64,000 nucleotides of DNA from Sinohyriopsis cumingii (GCA_028554795.2 JAPYKE020000265.1:62001-126000), one strand, 5' to 3'. Counted from the first letter of the stretch, positions 1 to 11,384 are shown. Notes: generated by a model not told the origin, from the letters alone. Numbers and translations: made by a program.

Positions 1-395
1 AAGGTACGTGGATTAGATCTGAGTTTCAATAAAATAAGGCACTGGGCTTAGATCTGAATTCCAATAAAATAAGGTGTTGGGCTTAGATCTGAGTTTCAAT
101 AAAATAAGGTATGGGGATTAGATCCGAATTCCAACAGAATAAGGTACAGGGATTAGATCTGAGTTTCAATAAAATAAGGTATGGGGATTAGATCCGAATT
201 CCAACAGAATAAGGTACAGGGATTAGATCTGAGTTCCAATAAAATAAGGTACTGGGCTTAGATCTGAATTCCAATAAAATAAGGTATGGGGCTTAGATCT
301 GAGTTCCAGAAGAATAAGGTATGGGGATTAGATCTGAGTTCCAGCAGAATAAGGTATGGGGATTAGATCTGAGTTCCAGCAGAATAAGGCATGGG
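1..395. repeat. Minisatellite, 35-bp unit
   Basis: About eleven head-to-tail copies of a 35-bp unit containing the words GATCTGAGTTCCA and AATAAGGTATGGGG. Successive GATCT words start at 16 and 51, which gives the period. Units alternate between GATCTGAGTT and GATCCGAATT variants. The array runs off the left edge, so its true length is unknown. No coding potential is evident. Confidence 0.95.
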
Positions 396-1914
396 TCAGT
401 GGGGTCAACTTAGCCACCAGACAATCAACAAAAGTTTCGTCAGTAAACGATGAGGCTTTCTATATCTTGTTTCAAAACCCTCACACCTCGCAAATTCATA
501 TGCAAGAAAAATAATATTTTATTCCTAATGCTAGATAAAAGACTATAACTTCTCTCGTTACTAGTATATCTATCTCATCGTTGTTAAGCTAGAGACCATT
601 ATTATAAAGACGGGGTTTTGTTTCACATCAGTGTGAAACAAATCATACATTATGGATATATTAACTATAGAATTATGTATTTTGTTTAATATAAACGCTG
701 TATCAATCAATTATATGTTAATAACACCAAACCATTTGTTTTTCTTTCTCAACGAAAAGCTTTTGTACACCGGCAAGCTGACCTATAAAGTTCTCTCAAA
801 GCACTTCAAAATCTGCAGTTTAAAGAAAAGAAGACAGAAAAAAACACTTTCTGCGTAAGACAGACGAGTGAGCATATATTGTGGCCTGCCGTTTTTTGTG
901 TGTGTGCTTTTCTCTCTTTCTTTTGTTGTTCTGGCCTGACTGTCAATAAAAGTTCTGATCTTGAGTTTGAAATGAAGTGACCCATTGTCCATCGATATCT
1001 TATGAGTAGTAGAAGTCCTGATTTCTTCATCTACATAATTGGTTGTTTTTCTTTCTTGTCTAAGCTCAAAATTATACTCTTACGGCAATGTATTCAGAAA
1101 GTTCAAACGAATTAGCACTAAATGCTTACCAAATTAACCCCTTGGTGGCAAATTCTTGTCGGCAAATCACCGTTAGAATCCCGGCATTCGTAACCATCAT
1201 TCCACTCGAAACTTCTTGTCGGGCTTTTGTGTGGACAGAATACCAACAATAGACGGACAAAATGGTTTATAAAGGCTAATAATTTGCTGAGTGTGAGTGA
1301 TTGATATGTATCGATTAGTTATGTCTTATCTTTATGTAGCTGCACTATTTGTGGGATGAAAGTAAAAATAGTTCCTTTTACCGAGACTTTATTGATCAAA
1401 GGCAACTTATTTAGTCCCTGTCTGTTTTAAGTGTAGCATGCCATTGGACGTTTGCAGCTTCAGCGCGCAGGTGAGATGTTTCTTAATTGTGTCCAGAAAT
1501 ATCAGCTGCAATTAATTATAGGAATGGGAATTGTGCACATTGTTTTACTATATTGTCAGATGTTATCTTTCTGTCACCAAGGTTTATTTAGTTCAGCCAG
1601 GACGATCTCTCTGTTTCAGTCATGATGGTATTACAGTTAGTTCTTGCAATATGCAAGACGTCGGGGATTCAAAGTTAATTCTCAAATCAAAACTAAAAGA
1701 GGCACACAGTTCGATGTCATTTAAGATTACTGTAAACATAACTGATTGCCACAACTAATAATTTATTTGCAAATGGATAAGGACCAAGCTCAGAAATAAT
1801 TCCTAAGTTCCTCTCCATTATACAAAATATTCACATTGGGAACAGTATGTAGAAAACAACATAAACAAAATTAATGTAGGAATAGATACGGAAAACGGAT
1901 TATAGACTACCTAT
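396..1914. other. Unique AT-rich sequence, no gene recognised
   Basis: No convincing coding region. Short ORFs at 652-858 and 1531-1758 have no recognisable domain and look like chance openings in AT-rich DNA. The only clear structure is the hairpin at 617-642, listed separately. Confidence 0.6.
617..642. other. Perfect 11-bp hairpin with 4-nt loop
   Basis: TTTGTTTCACA (617-627) is followed by the loop TCAG and then its exact reverse complement TGTGAAACAAA (632-642). The pairing is perfect over 11 bp and stops abruptly at both sides. It could form a cruciform or RNA stem, or be a relic of a small inverted repeat. Function unknown. Confidence 0.85.
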
Positions 1915-2290
1915 CAAGAGATGTTGGCTGTAAAGGAAAGGTATGAGAGACAAACTTTCATGAAATGTTGGCTGTAAAGGAAAGGTATGAGAGACAAACT
2001 TTCATGAGATGTTGGCTGTAAAGGAAAGGTATGAGAGACAAACTTTCATGAGATGTTGACTGTAAAGGAAGGGTATGAGAGACAAGCGTTCATGAGATAG
2101 TGTCTGTAAAAGGAAAGGTATGAGAGACAAGCGTTCATGAGGTAGCGTCTGTAAAAGGAAAAGTATGAGAGACAACATTTCATGATATAATGTTGTAAAA
2201 GGAAAGGAATGAGACAACATTTCACGAGATAATGGCTGTAAAAGGAAGATATGAGAGAACATTTCATAGAATAATGGCTATAAAGGGAAA
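1915..2290. repeat. Minisatellite, about 44-bp unit
   Basis: About eight copies of a unit of about 44 bp built around GGTATGAGAGACAAAC and TTTCATGAGATGTTGGCTG. ATGTTGGCTG starts at 1921 and again at 1965. Copies diverge to the right, where the spacing becomes irregular. The minus-strand ORFs here only read the repeat. Confidence 0.9.
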
Positions 2291-2650
2291 GGTACAAGAG
2301 GTATTTTATGAGATGATGGTCTCATAAGGAAAGGTGTGACAGGCAAATTTTCAGGACATGATGACCGCAAAAGGGAAAACAAGATAGGCAACATTTCAAG
2401 AGAAGATGACCCCAAAATGGAAGGCATAATAGACATCTCAAGAGATGACCCCAAAAGGGAAGGCACGATAGACGACATCTCAAGAGATGATGACCCCAAA
2501 AGTGAGGGCATGATAGGCAACATCTCAAGAGATGATGACCCCAAAAAGGAAGGCATGATAGACGACATCTCAAAAGAAGATGGCCCAAAGTGAAAGATAT
2601 GATAGACAACCTTTTAAGAGATTATGGTCGCAAAGGAAAGTGGAAAGTTG
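2291..2650. repeat. Minisatellite, 45-48-bp units, adjoining the previous array
   Basis: Seven or so copies of a unit containing AAGAGATGATGACCCCAAAA and GGCATGATAGAC, 45 or 48 bp long. It abuts the 44-bp array and shares the GATGAT and ATGATAGAC-like words, so it may be a diverged part of the same array. Because the units are multiples of three, one plus-strand frame stays open at 2336-2593 and reads a periodic charged peptide (…DISRDDDPK…). I treat this as a by-product of the repeat. Confidence 0.85.
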
Positions 2651-2879
2651 CGTCAGATTTTAATAAATTACGTCCGACACGCGTGTAAAATTAGAATGTT
2701 AAAAACAAACTCATACTTAAACGTAGATATACACAAACAACTAATAGATTAATATAAATAAAAACATCATAGTAAACACCCCTGCCTTCACCAACATCGC
2801 CACCATTATCAGTGGAATCAGCATTTAGTGCATAATAACCGATGACGGTGGTCGTCCAATATTCGATGAAAAAGAATAC

Positions 2880-3160
2880 TACCCTTAAACGACAATGTGT
2901 ACAGATAACTATAATAAAGAGAAAATTCCCATTAAATGACATTGTGTACAGATAGCTATAATAAAAAGAAAAACTACCATTAAACGACAATGTGTACAAA
3001 TAGAAATCACAAACGAAAAACTACAATTAAACGACAATTTGTAAAGATAGCTACAATAAACAGAAAACTCTCATAAACGACAATTTGTACAGATCGCTAT
3101 AATAAACAGAAAGCTGCCATTAAACGACGATGTGTACAGATTGCTATAATAAATAAAGAT
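2880..3160. repeat. Minisatellite, about 50-60-bp unit
   Basis: Five or six diverged copies of a unit with TTAAACGACAATGTGTACAG followed by ATAGCTATAATAAA. Spacing varies because of small indels. No gene is seen in the 2651-2880 stretch before it. Confidence 0.85.
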
Positions 3161-3594
3161 AGGAACCTTGCAACCAATAAAAGAGCGACTGTGAAAATGA
3201 AATGTGCTGCTAAATAAATGTATGTTGCTAATTTAGTTCCATCCTGTATACAGAATCTGCAACACGTTCTGAGAATTCAGAAACAAAAATGTGTCTATTT
3301 CAGTGAATATCGATCTTGTATCAGATGAGCCTTCTGCTCAATTCTTATGGAGAATAAATGCAGTCAAGCAGTAGAAACAACAGTAGTAGTAGTGATGTAG
3401 CAGAAGTAGCGGTAGCAGTGGTGGTAGTAGTAATAGTAGTAGTAGTAGCAGTAGTAACAAATAACAATGAAAGCATAGTAAGGAGTGATAAACTAGATGA
3501 AGGCTAATCACATAAAACAACAGACCATGGATGGGTTCTCACAATCCAAATCCTGAGACTTTAAATCATTGGGGCATCCACAGTATATACAATA
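3161..3594. other. Unique sequence with a (GTA)n-like tract
   Basis: Contains an impure GTA/GTAGCA trinucleotide tract at about 3380-3460. The rest shows no feature. The minus-strand ORF over the tract reads only leucine/tyrosine-rich low complexity. Confidence 0.6.
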
Positions 3595-4200
3595 TGAGCA
3601 CTTTGTATGATTCTAATGATGTCCCATCAATTTGTGCATTGTATGATTCTAATAATGTCCCATCAATTTGTACATTGTATAATTTTAATTATGTCCCATC
3701 AATTTGTACATTGTATAATTTTAGTTATGTCCCATCAATTTGTACATTGTATAATTTTAATGATGTCTCATCAATTTGTACATAGCATGATTCTAATGAT
3801 GCCCCATCCATTTGTACATAGCATGATTCTAATGATGCCCCATCCATTTGTACTTGGTATGATTCTAATGATGCCCCATCCATTTGTACATAGCGTAATT
3901 CTAATGATGCCCCATCCATTTGAACTTGGTATGATTCTAATGATGCCCCATCCATTTGTACTTGGCATGATTCTAATGATGCCCCATCCGTTTGTACTTG
4001 GTATGATTCTAATGATGCCCCATCCATTTGTACTTGGTATGATTCTAATGACGCCCCATCCATTTGTACTTGGTATGATTCTAATGATGCCCCATCAATT
4101 GGTAAATTGTACGTTTCCAATTAATCCCAATTAGTTTGCACTTTGTTTGATTCTAATGATGTCCCATCAATTTATATGTTATATGATTCTTATATTGCCC
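3595..4200. repeat. Minisatellite, 36-bp unit
   Basis: About sixteen copies of a 36-bp unit that includes GATTCTAATGATGCCCCATC and CATTTGTACTTGGTAT. Since 36 is divisible by three, frames on both strands stay open (plus 3607-4134, minus 3725-4120) with 12-residue periodicity such as MILMMPHPFV. The openness follows from the repeat and is not evidence of a protein. Confidence 0.95.
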
Positions 4201-4337
4201 CATCATTTTCATGCTCTGAGAATGAGAACAGTATCTTTGAATAGGGTTCGTTAAGCAGGTTTTTGAACATCAATTCGCCCCATATGAAAATTTAGTTACA
4301 CGCAGACAGAGATTGACACCTGTGTTGTGGTCGTGAA

Positions 4338-4622
4338 ATGTTGGGTAATCGTCATTCTGTGAGAAGCATATGCATCAATGTGACTGAGATCATGCTTGAA
4401 AACAATAAGGTATGCATCTGTGTTTTAGATAGTGAAAGTGTTGAGCATGAACGGCGTATGGGGGTGGCAAGTGAGGCGACCGTCCCGGGCCTCGCTCTTG
4501 AGGGGACCCCGCGCTTCATGCCTAAGGTCATCCTCTTAGTTTGTCAAGCTATATTCTCCAAAAAATTGGAAACGCTGATACAGGCCGCACGTAATGCACG
4601 CAAAGTTGCGAAGTCAACTTAG
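4338..4622 (+). CDS. Doubtful 94-codon ORF in a GC-rich island
   Basis: An ATG-started frame of 94 codons in a stretch noticeably richer in G and C than its surroundings. I recognise no domain. The C-terminal part is basic (QAARNARKVAKST), and no signal peptide or membrane segment is apparent. The GC-rich part of this ORF overlaps what looks like a decayed hAT transposon terminus (4460-4545), so the frame may be accidental. No splice sites, promoter or poly(A) signal were found to support it. Confidence 0.15.
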   Translation: MLGNRHSVRSICINVTEIMLENNKVCICVLDSESVEHERRMGVASEATVPGLALEGTPRFMPKVILLVCQAIFSKKLETLIQAARNARKVAKST

Positions 4623-4860
4623 TCAACTAGTCTAGACATAATCAGTGTTTGCAGTAGCATACCAATCGAGATACCGATACTCTGGCCCCGCGCGGTCATG
4701 GTCGTACTCCTAACGCCGCCTCTGACCGCGCTTTTATAGTGAAAGAACTTTTGCGTTCTTTTTTCCTGAAACCGGGATCACACCCTACATAAAATTACTA
4801 ACAATGTCCATGCCAGGCGGTGATCCGGCGCTTTAGGGAGACCGCTGGATCACACTGTTA
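4455..4860. mobile_element. Possible decayed hAT-like DNA transposon remnant
   Basis: The stretch GGGGACCCCGCGCTTCAT followed by GCCTAAGGTCATCC (about 4501-4535) resembles, from memory, the GC-rich terminal words of many hAT-type elements, in which a GGCCCCGCGCTT word leads into CCTAAGGCCGGCCCTG. About 160 bp further on is an inverted repeat, GCGCGGTCA at 4690-4698 with TGACCGCGC at 4723-4731. A second, imperfect one uses TGATCCGGCG (about 4821) and CCGCTGGATCA (about 4843). No transposase is visible and no target duplication was found. The assignment is inference from motif resemblance. Confidence 0.3.
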
Positions 4861-6164
4861 AAAAATGACAATGACGGACAGAACGGAATATACCAACGCC
4901 AGATGATGTAAGCCGTACAAGTCTATTCTCCATCGTTGTCATTGGTTACCATCTAACTGTTACGACTTGGAATGCCGGGTTTGCCATATGATCCTGATAT
5001 GGGTTAATTTTCATCATCTTGTATTGGTACACATCTATTCTGAAATATCTTCGTTTACTTTACTGTAATTTTACAAATAGCCATTTCATGTTACAGTCTT
5101 ACAATTGAAAAAATACAACCCATACATAGATCAATATTAATCCAGATTTTCGAACATACGTGTAGACTGACGGTCTAAATGCTGTGTGATTAGCAGTGTT
5201 TCAAAAATTAATAGCCCCACTCTCTGATGTAAGCCCTTCCCATCAGTATATATATAGGAAAATCTTCATTAATTTGACAACCTTTGTAGAAATTAAGATA
5301 CTAATTCCTTCAAACACAACTACTCTAACTTTCAAAGCTTATCCAAGGAATACTGTTTTGACGTAACAAAGTTCAAATCTATGCTGTATTCCCTCTTCAG
5401 TCTACTTCCTTTTGTGTTTCAATGCAACCTGTGTTAGGTAGCCCTATGCAAATTACTTAAGCCAGAGAACAGCTGCGTCCCGTGCTATTGGAGGAGTTAA
5501 TTACCTTTGAATGGTAAGTGGAAACTATTTTTCAATAATGCAGGATGAATGACAAGATCAATCGGAACTCCTCGCGGCTTTTCAACCAAAATGTCACCGC
5601 AGAGAAAAACATGTACGGAATGAAACAGCATATAAAGGAGGAAAACTAACTGCAAATGGCGGGGAGCTCAGTCACACGCAAACGTACGCACGGGGAAATC
5701 GAATAAATTAAAAAGCATTCCATAATATAAAGGTCAGCGGTCACATGATTCCTATTATATACACGCATATCAAAGTGGCATTAAGAGTACTAGACCTTTA
5801 GTATGCGAAATCATTAAACTTGTTTTGAATCTTTTCCAGTAATATATCCAGATCGTATTAATTGTGTACATTATAAGGGTACTGTCAAATCAATAAAAGA
5901 ATTTGAAACTTGATACGTTATTTACTATGGATCCTACATACCAGTTTTATTCCAATAAAGTACACAATAGTAAATGGGTAATGAACTTTTATTAATTTCT
6001 GATTGAAACAAATGCATACCCCAAAGTTTAAGAGCAATGGAAGTCGTCAACTCAACCTATATGGCAGCTTGGACTAGATACGAATTATCGATTTTTAAAA
6101 AGGTCTATCAAAGAGACTTTCTTAAATGGTTTCAGCTCAATTTTTTCATAGAATATTATATATA
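4861..6164. other. Unique AT-rich sequence, nothing recognised
   Basis: No coding region, tandem array or known repeat family seen. Confidence 0.6.
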
Positions 6165-6460
6165 CAAATGTTCTTTTTGTGTTGTCTTTTCTTTTCTTTA
6201 TAATGGGGTTTTGTTTATTTTTGTTTATTCATTAGGGGAATTTTTGTTTATATGGGGTTTCTTTTTAGTTTATGTAGGGCTTTTGCTTGTCTTTCGTCTG
6301 TTTTTATGGAGATTTTGTTTCTTTTGTTTCTAGTTTGCTTTTTGTGGGCTATATGGGCTTTTGTTGTTTGTATTGTCGATTTTTGATCGTTGTTTATATG
6401 TAGTTTCTTGTTTTGTTTGTTGTTTATTTGGGATTGTTTTGTTTGTTTTTGAAAGCAAAT
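6165..6460. other. Strand-asymmetric T/G-rich tract
   Basis: For about 300 bases the plus strand is dominated by T and G (TTTGTTT, TTTATGGGG-like words) with very little A-rich or C-rich sequence. ORFs at 6037-6333 and 6361-6588 read strongly hydrophobic Phe/Leu/Val strings, as expected from T-rich codons, so I do not call them proteins. Confidence 0.5.
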
Positions 6461-6703
6461 ATAAACCAGACAATGATGAATTTGTACAAATAAATTTGTG
6501 CAAAAAAGGTCAGATTGTTTTTTATTTATTTATTTATTTATTACGTGGATTTATTTGGAGTTTGCGATACACCAGTTTCACTGGCTGAAAGGCAAATGTA
6601 CACATCTTTCAGATTTGAACTGTTCAGCAGAAAAACCTAAAACTGGTATAAAATGTGCATCACTGGTCAGATAAGAGCCAACATCTATTATATCAACAGC
6701 AGG

Positions 6704-6707
<4 letters not shown>

Positions 6708-6795
<88 letters not shown>
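6708..6795. repeat. (AT)n microsatellite
   Basis: About 44 uninterrupted AT units. Confidence 0.98.
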
Positions 6796-6798
<3 letters not shown>

Positions 6799-6899
6799 AA
6801 ACAAAGAAACTCTTGTACAAAAAAAAAAAAATTCATGAACGTAACAACCTATGCAGATTGAATGCTATTGTTGTCATGCCATCATTGTGTTTATCGAGA

Positions 6900-6900
<1 letters not shown>

Positions 6901-6970
<70 letters not shown>
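6901..6970. repeat. (AT)n microsatellite
   Basis: About 35 uninterrupted AT units, only about 105 bp from the previous tract. Both strands of both tracts are self-complementary, so the pair could fold into large cruciforms. Confidence 0.98.
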
Positions 6971-6971
<1 letters not shown>

Positions 6972-8461
6972 CAGAAATGCGACAGAAAAAGCAAAATCTT
7001 TCCGCGTGTTAATATTATGAAAGGAAATGGGCCTGGCATTCCTTATTTGCCTGCATAACGACAATTACGAAATTTAAAATATTTCAACACTTACGTTTCA
7101 TTGTTTTTAACTGACCGTTATCAAATTTTGTAAATTAAATATAAAATGCCCTCTGTAACCTGTGAATCTGTTATGGTTCCAAAAAAATCATTTTAAAACG
7201 AAATTGAGCATGGAAAGTTTAGTAGTGCCATAGATACAGAAACAAAATGCTATAGAAGTGTATGTTTTAGAAATATATCAAATTTCGTTGAACTGTAATA
7301 GATGTTGATAGCAGCGAGAATAAAAAAAAGAAAAAGAAACTTCATTGTGTTTACGTTCAGTTATGAGACCCGGCAGATTGTTCTCCACACCAACACCAAA
7401 CCGTCAAATTTGTTCTCTCTCATAGGAAAATATGACATACTGTATACATGTTGTCAATTCTTACCCCTAATCACTAAGAAATCTCAAAGAAGGTTTCTGA
7501 TAATCGCAACAAAAAAACCCACTAATATCTGCCAAAACCATATGTTCTCGTTTGAAGGTCGAGCCAACCTTCAATCTGCATTCACCCATATATGCTGTAA
7601 CAAAATGCCCCGGTAGATCTGGGTCTATGCCGTTTGTTAGGACTAACAAACAACATAAACCCTCACCTATCGTTGCTAACTTTATGAGACGGCAAAAACG
7701 ATCTGTTTATTTTTTGCAGTTCATCGTGACTTATAAGCGAGTAGAACGGTGTATTTACATTGGTCTGTATATTTAAACGAAACAAAATTCTTATTTTGTA
7801 TTGTGTGTAAATAGTATCAATATAATTTTTACAAAATTATGTTCTCGTTTTGTTATGCATGTAAATGGTATAAATACAAATTAAAAAATAAATAGGTTGA
7901 AACCCACATCCTAATTTATCGATTCGAAAAAAAGGACTAGTTGATAAAGTGTGAACTTAATAAGCACAGCTAAATTAAGCCTGGGCACCCTATATGTTTA
8001 GAGGCATCTTCAGGGAATACTAGTGTTGGAGAATTTCAGCTTTGCAAAAGGTTTTTCAAAGAAATGGAAGAGCATCCATAGGCAAGATGGTAATGTATGC
8101 CTTAAGCATACAAGATAAGAATCGATTTTTCTGGAAATTCTAATTTTTCAGTGCAGTTATGTATTGTCAAAAAAGAATGAGGGAATGTGAATGAAATGGT
8201 GAGGAAAGGCGAATGAAATGGTGAGCCTTTTCACATGACGGTTGTAATCTCAGGTTTCTATTAGGAAACCGAAGCAAAGTTCTAAATTTATAGACACATA
8301 ACTTTACATCTCTGTAAATAATGGATTTATTAATAATTAATAAATTTCATAAATACCCGGTTTCTATAATAAACTCATTTACTTTAAACTAAGTTAAAAC
8401 ACTTCAAATGATTTAACAATTTAAATTCATCGATAATTCCCTTGATTGAAAGTATCATCAT
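6971..8461. other. Unique AT-rich sequence, no recognised gene
   Basis: Two overlapping plus frames (7302-7616 and 7552-7776) and one minus frame (7467-7649) are open near a slightly less AT-rich stretch at 7470-7640. None shows a domain, periodicity or splice context I recognise. Left unannotated. Confidence 0.5.
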
Positions 8462-8463
8462 TA

Positions 8464-8500
<37 letters not shown>
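8462..8500. repeat. (ATT)n microsatellite
   Basis: About twelve ATT units, directly upstream of a SINE A copy. Confidence 0.95.
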
Positions 8501-8501
<1 letters not shown>

Positions 8502-8530
8502 CTACTAATTCTACTATTATTGCTAATATT

Positions 8531-8825
8531 GTCCGCTCTGGTGGCCTAAGTGGTTAGAGCCTCGCTTCGGATGCGGGAAGTCGCAGGTTTGAACGCGAGT
8601 CATACCAAAGATTTATTTTAAAAAATGGTACTAGCAGCTGCCTCGCTATGCGCTCAGCATTATGATGCTAGTGTTAGGACTGGTCGGCCTGGTGTCAGGA
8701 TAACGTGACTGGGTCGGACGTGATGGTACATGTCTGCGGCATGATGCCGCAGTGCTAGAAATCACTATAAACTGCCACACTGCAGATTGAAATTTTATTA
8801 AAGCTACGTTAAAAATCCAAATCAC
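8531..8825 (+). mobile_element. SINE family A, near full-length copy
   Basis: tRNA-derived SINE. The head carries an RNA polymerase III A box (TGGCCTAAGTGGTTAGAGC) and a B box (GGTTTGAACGC, near GGTTCGAACCC). The tRNA-unrelated body has words shared by all copies in the window: ACTGGTCGGCCTGGTGTCAG, the TGCGGCATGATGCC word, CACTATAAACTGCCACA and AAAGCTACGTTAAAAATCC. In other copies the anticodon stem-loop region reads CCTCGGATGCGG, which could present a CGG (Pro-type) anticodon; this is a guess. It is followed by C-rich and (CA)n tracts. Confidence 0.9.
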
Positions 8826-9025
8826 CCCCCCCACACACACACACACACACACCACTGCTATTACTACTACTACCATTACCCCATACTACCACTACTAACA
8901 CTAATAGTATTATTAATATTAATAATATCACCACTACTAGTATTACAATTACTACTACTGCTACTACTAATTTTACCACTGCTACTGATACTGTTACTAG
9001 TACTACTACTGCTATTAATACTACT
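8826..9025. repeat. Compound microsatellite: (CA)n then ACT/ATT-rich
   Basis: C-run and (CA)n at 8826-8853, followed by irregular CTACTA/ATTACT trinucleotides up to the next SINE. Confidence 0.8.
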
Positions 9026-9270
9026 GGGGCCCTAAGTGGCCAAGTGGTCTAAAGCGCTCTCTGTCACAGAGCATTGACATCTCACCTCATTCTGCGAGGG
9101 TTCCAATCTTGGGCTCGGCAAATATGGCTGTGTCAGAAAGCTTGCCAGTAGCTTCCCGTTGGTCAGAGATACTTTCCGGGCTTTTCCTGGATTCTTCGTC
9201 CACGCATTATACTGGCCGCCATGTATAGCCTATCTAGTGCTGAAAAATGGCGTTAAACCCCATAACAATA
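9026..9270 (+). mobile_element. SINE family B copy
   Basis: Second tRNA-derived family. The head has an A box like that of Ser/Leu-type tRNAs (GTGGCCAAGTGGTCTAAAGC) and a degenerate B box (GGGTTCCAATC). The body words AAGCTTGCCAGTAGCTTCCC, ACTGGCCGCCATGTATAGCC and TGCTGAAAAATGGCGTTAAA recur in every copy. The 3' end runs into AAC-type repeats, typical of this family's tail. Confidence 0.9.
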
Positions 9271-9293
9271 CCAACAACAAAAACAATAATAAC

Positions 9294-9325
<32 letters not shown>

Positions 9326-9328
9326 CAA

Positions 9329-9381
<53 letters not shown>

Positions 9382-9412
9382 TAATAATATATTGTAGTAG
9401 TAGTAGTAGTAT
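9271..9412. repeat. AAC/ACC/AAT/AGT compound trinucleotide tract
   Basis: Expanded tail of the preceding SINE: (AAC)n and (ACC)n, then about 20 TAA units (9331-9388), then (GTA)n. ORFs that read Asn, Ile or Tyr runs here are artefacts. Confidence 0.9.
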
Positions 9413-9678
9413 TCAAGTCTTATTTGGATATTTTGTACGTTTGTAATGTTCGTCAAGTCCTGAAGCGTTCAAGCCAGAAATTTAAAGCGTGATACAGTGA
9501 TGGAGCTGAAGCTGTGAATAGTGTCAATATTTTCAACATTAGAAGCAGGGTCAGATCGCGATCAGAGGAGCACTCTGCCATTTCCGTCATGTAAAGAATT
9601 AACTTCAGAAGTTATTTTAGGAATGCACATTCGGTCGACCCACCCACCCGCATCTCCCCCTACCACTCACAAACAAGC

Positions 9679-9691
9679 ACTGTCGGAGTGC
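9679..9691. repeat. Target-site duplication, left copy
   Basis: ACTGTCGGAGTGC, repeated exactly at 9945-9957 on the other side of the SINE B copy. Its perfect match indicates a relatively young insertion. Confidence 0.9.
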
Positions 9692-9944
9692 GGGGGCCCC
9701 GAGTGGCCGAGTGGTCTAAAGCGCTCTCCGTTACGGATCACTGCCATCTCACCTCTGTCTGCTTGTGCTTGGGTTCGAGTCTCGGATTCGGCTGAAGTGG
9801 GTATGTGAAAAAGCTTGCCAATAGCTTCTCGTGGGTCGGTGGTTCTTTCCGGAGGTTTTCCCGGGTTCTTCCTCCACCATTAATACTGGCCGCCATGTAT
9901 AGCCTATCGTGTGCTGAAAAATGGCGTTAAACCCTACAACAACA
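9692..9944 (+). mobile_element. SINE family B, complete copy with target-site duplication
   Basis: The best full-length member in the window. A box GTGGCCGAGTGGTCTAAAGC, B box GGGTTCGAGTCTC, body words as in the other copies, 3' end GGCGTTAAACCCTACAACAA. It is flanked by a perfect 13-bp direct repeat (9679-9691 and 9945-9957), which fixes both element boundaries. The short (AAC)n tail suggests mobilisation by a LINE that recognises such a tail; the partner is unknown. The overlapping plus and minus ORFs just read the SINE. Confidence 0.95.
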
Positions 9945-9957
9945 ACTGTCGGAGTGC
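9945..9957. repeat. Target-site duplication, right copy
   Basis: Exact copy of 9679-9691. Confidence 0.9.
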
Positions 9958-11384
9958 ACCACATATGTTGCGACAGCAAAGGCGGATCAAGTTTCCACTG
10001 TGACCTTTGTCTCTTTCTGTTGCAACACTGTGTCATGTGACATAACGTAGATTAGAATATAGATTTCAGCGTCATTCAATACATCCAAGGTCTCTTTCTC
10101 GACTTGACGGAAATGGCAAAGAGCATTCCGATTGGGCAAACTCGGCTAGAACGTAAATTAGCATATCTTGGAAGCAATGAGAACCTCAGTCGTTAACCAA
10201 GGATTGAACGCTTGACTTTATATGAGTGAACAGTGTACAACGATATCATATGTAAATAACCAGCTTTTGCAAAAGTATTTATCCGCCCCAACCCAACCCA
10301 CCCAGTACGACCATCCCACCTACCCTTTCGTTTAACCAATGGGTCAATACTATAAAAGCAGATCTGGCTCATTTGTATTTGATACTAATAGGTACTGAAT
10401 AAAAACAGAAATCACGTGACTTTGATATTCCATGTTTTTATTCGATTGTTTTTCCTTTTATGTCATTAGTAATATGCACAGTTTCATTTCTTTTTTGTAT
10501 CATGTTTTCTTTATTGATTTATGATAAGTTATGTGCATGGTACGCATAGATTTAAAAATACATACCACTTACGAAATCATTAATGTTGTGTGTGTGTGCT
10601 TTCAATAGGAGATACAAAACATAAATGAAACTCTAGTAAATCGTCCGTTTTCTTGTTTCTGTGAGAAAGCCAGGATCAGAAAACTAATTTACCAAAACAT
10701 ACACTAAATAGTATTTCTGTAATACCAATCTCTGGCCATTTACCAGTTTCTCGATGAATTCGTCTGCTTTCATTGATACTGTAAAACAGGTATCACATTC
10801 CTTATGGTTGCGCAACACGATAGTTTGACGTGTCTCTTTATTCTTAATTGCTATATACAAGTTACTCGTTTTTACAAATTATTCTTTCTTGTGAATTACG
10901 ATGATATTGACTGGAACAAAAACTATCCTCTGGGTTGATTTATATGACATTAGAAGTGTTTTTACGTGAAATCTGTCAGTGATTCATCTCAGTTTCTAAA
11001 GCGAATAAAAATGCAAGGTCAACACCTCTGCACCGCAAGTTTATTTTTTAATTGTTCAGTTCTCTTTGATCGAAACCCCTCAGCTTTATAGGTATCCTGA
11101 CACAGTTTCCGTACGATAGTCACGTGAAGAAAACATTACTTGGATGACAATTTCAGTTGCCTCAGTATAAAAGGGTAATTCAGCGTAAAAATCGACTCAT
11201 TAGTATTACACTTCTCCGGCTTAACCTTTGCCTCAGCATATTGTTCGAAAAATAAACCATGGTATTGGGTAATCGGGCGATATGTTAAAACAAACAAAAC
11301 ACCAAACACGCGTTTACCAACTTACTTTTACCATCTTATCAATTTACACCTTTTCTTGGAATGATTTTAGGGATTTCTCTTTCC

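Noticed and set aside
2336-2593. Charged repeat peptide (DISRDDDPK…)
   Set aside because: It is produced by a minisatellite whose units are 45 or 48 bp, and the minus strand is equally open.
3607-4134. Long ORF of 175 codons with 12-residue repeats (MILMMPHPFV…)
   Set aside because: It is only the translation of a 36-bp minisatellite that is also open on the minus strand. No non-repeat coding sequence is attached.
6037-6588. Two hydrophobic frames that could be membrane proteins
   Set aside because: The hydrophobicity comes from a T/G-rich low-complexity tract; there is no family match and no supporting gene signals.
9576-10119. Inverted TGACGGAAATGGC words flanking SINE B, as ends of a small DNA transposon
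   Set aside because: The match is only about 13 bp and no target duplication or further end symmetry was found.
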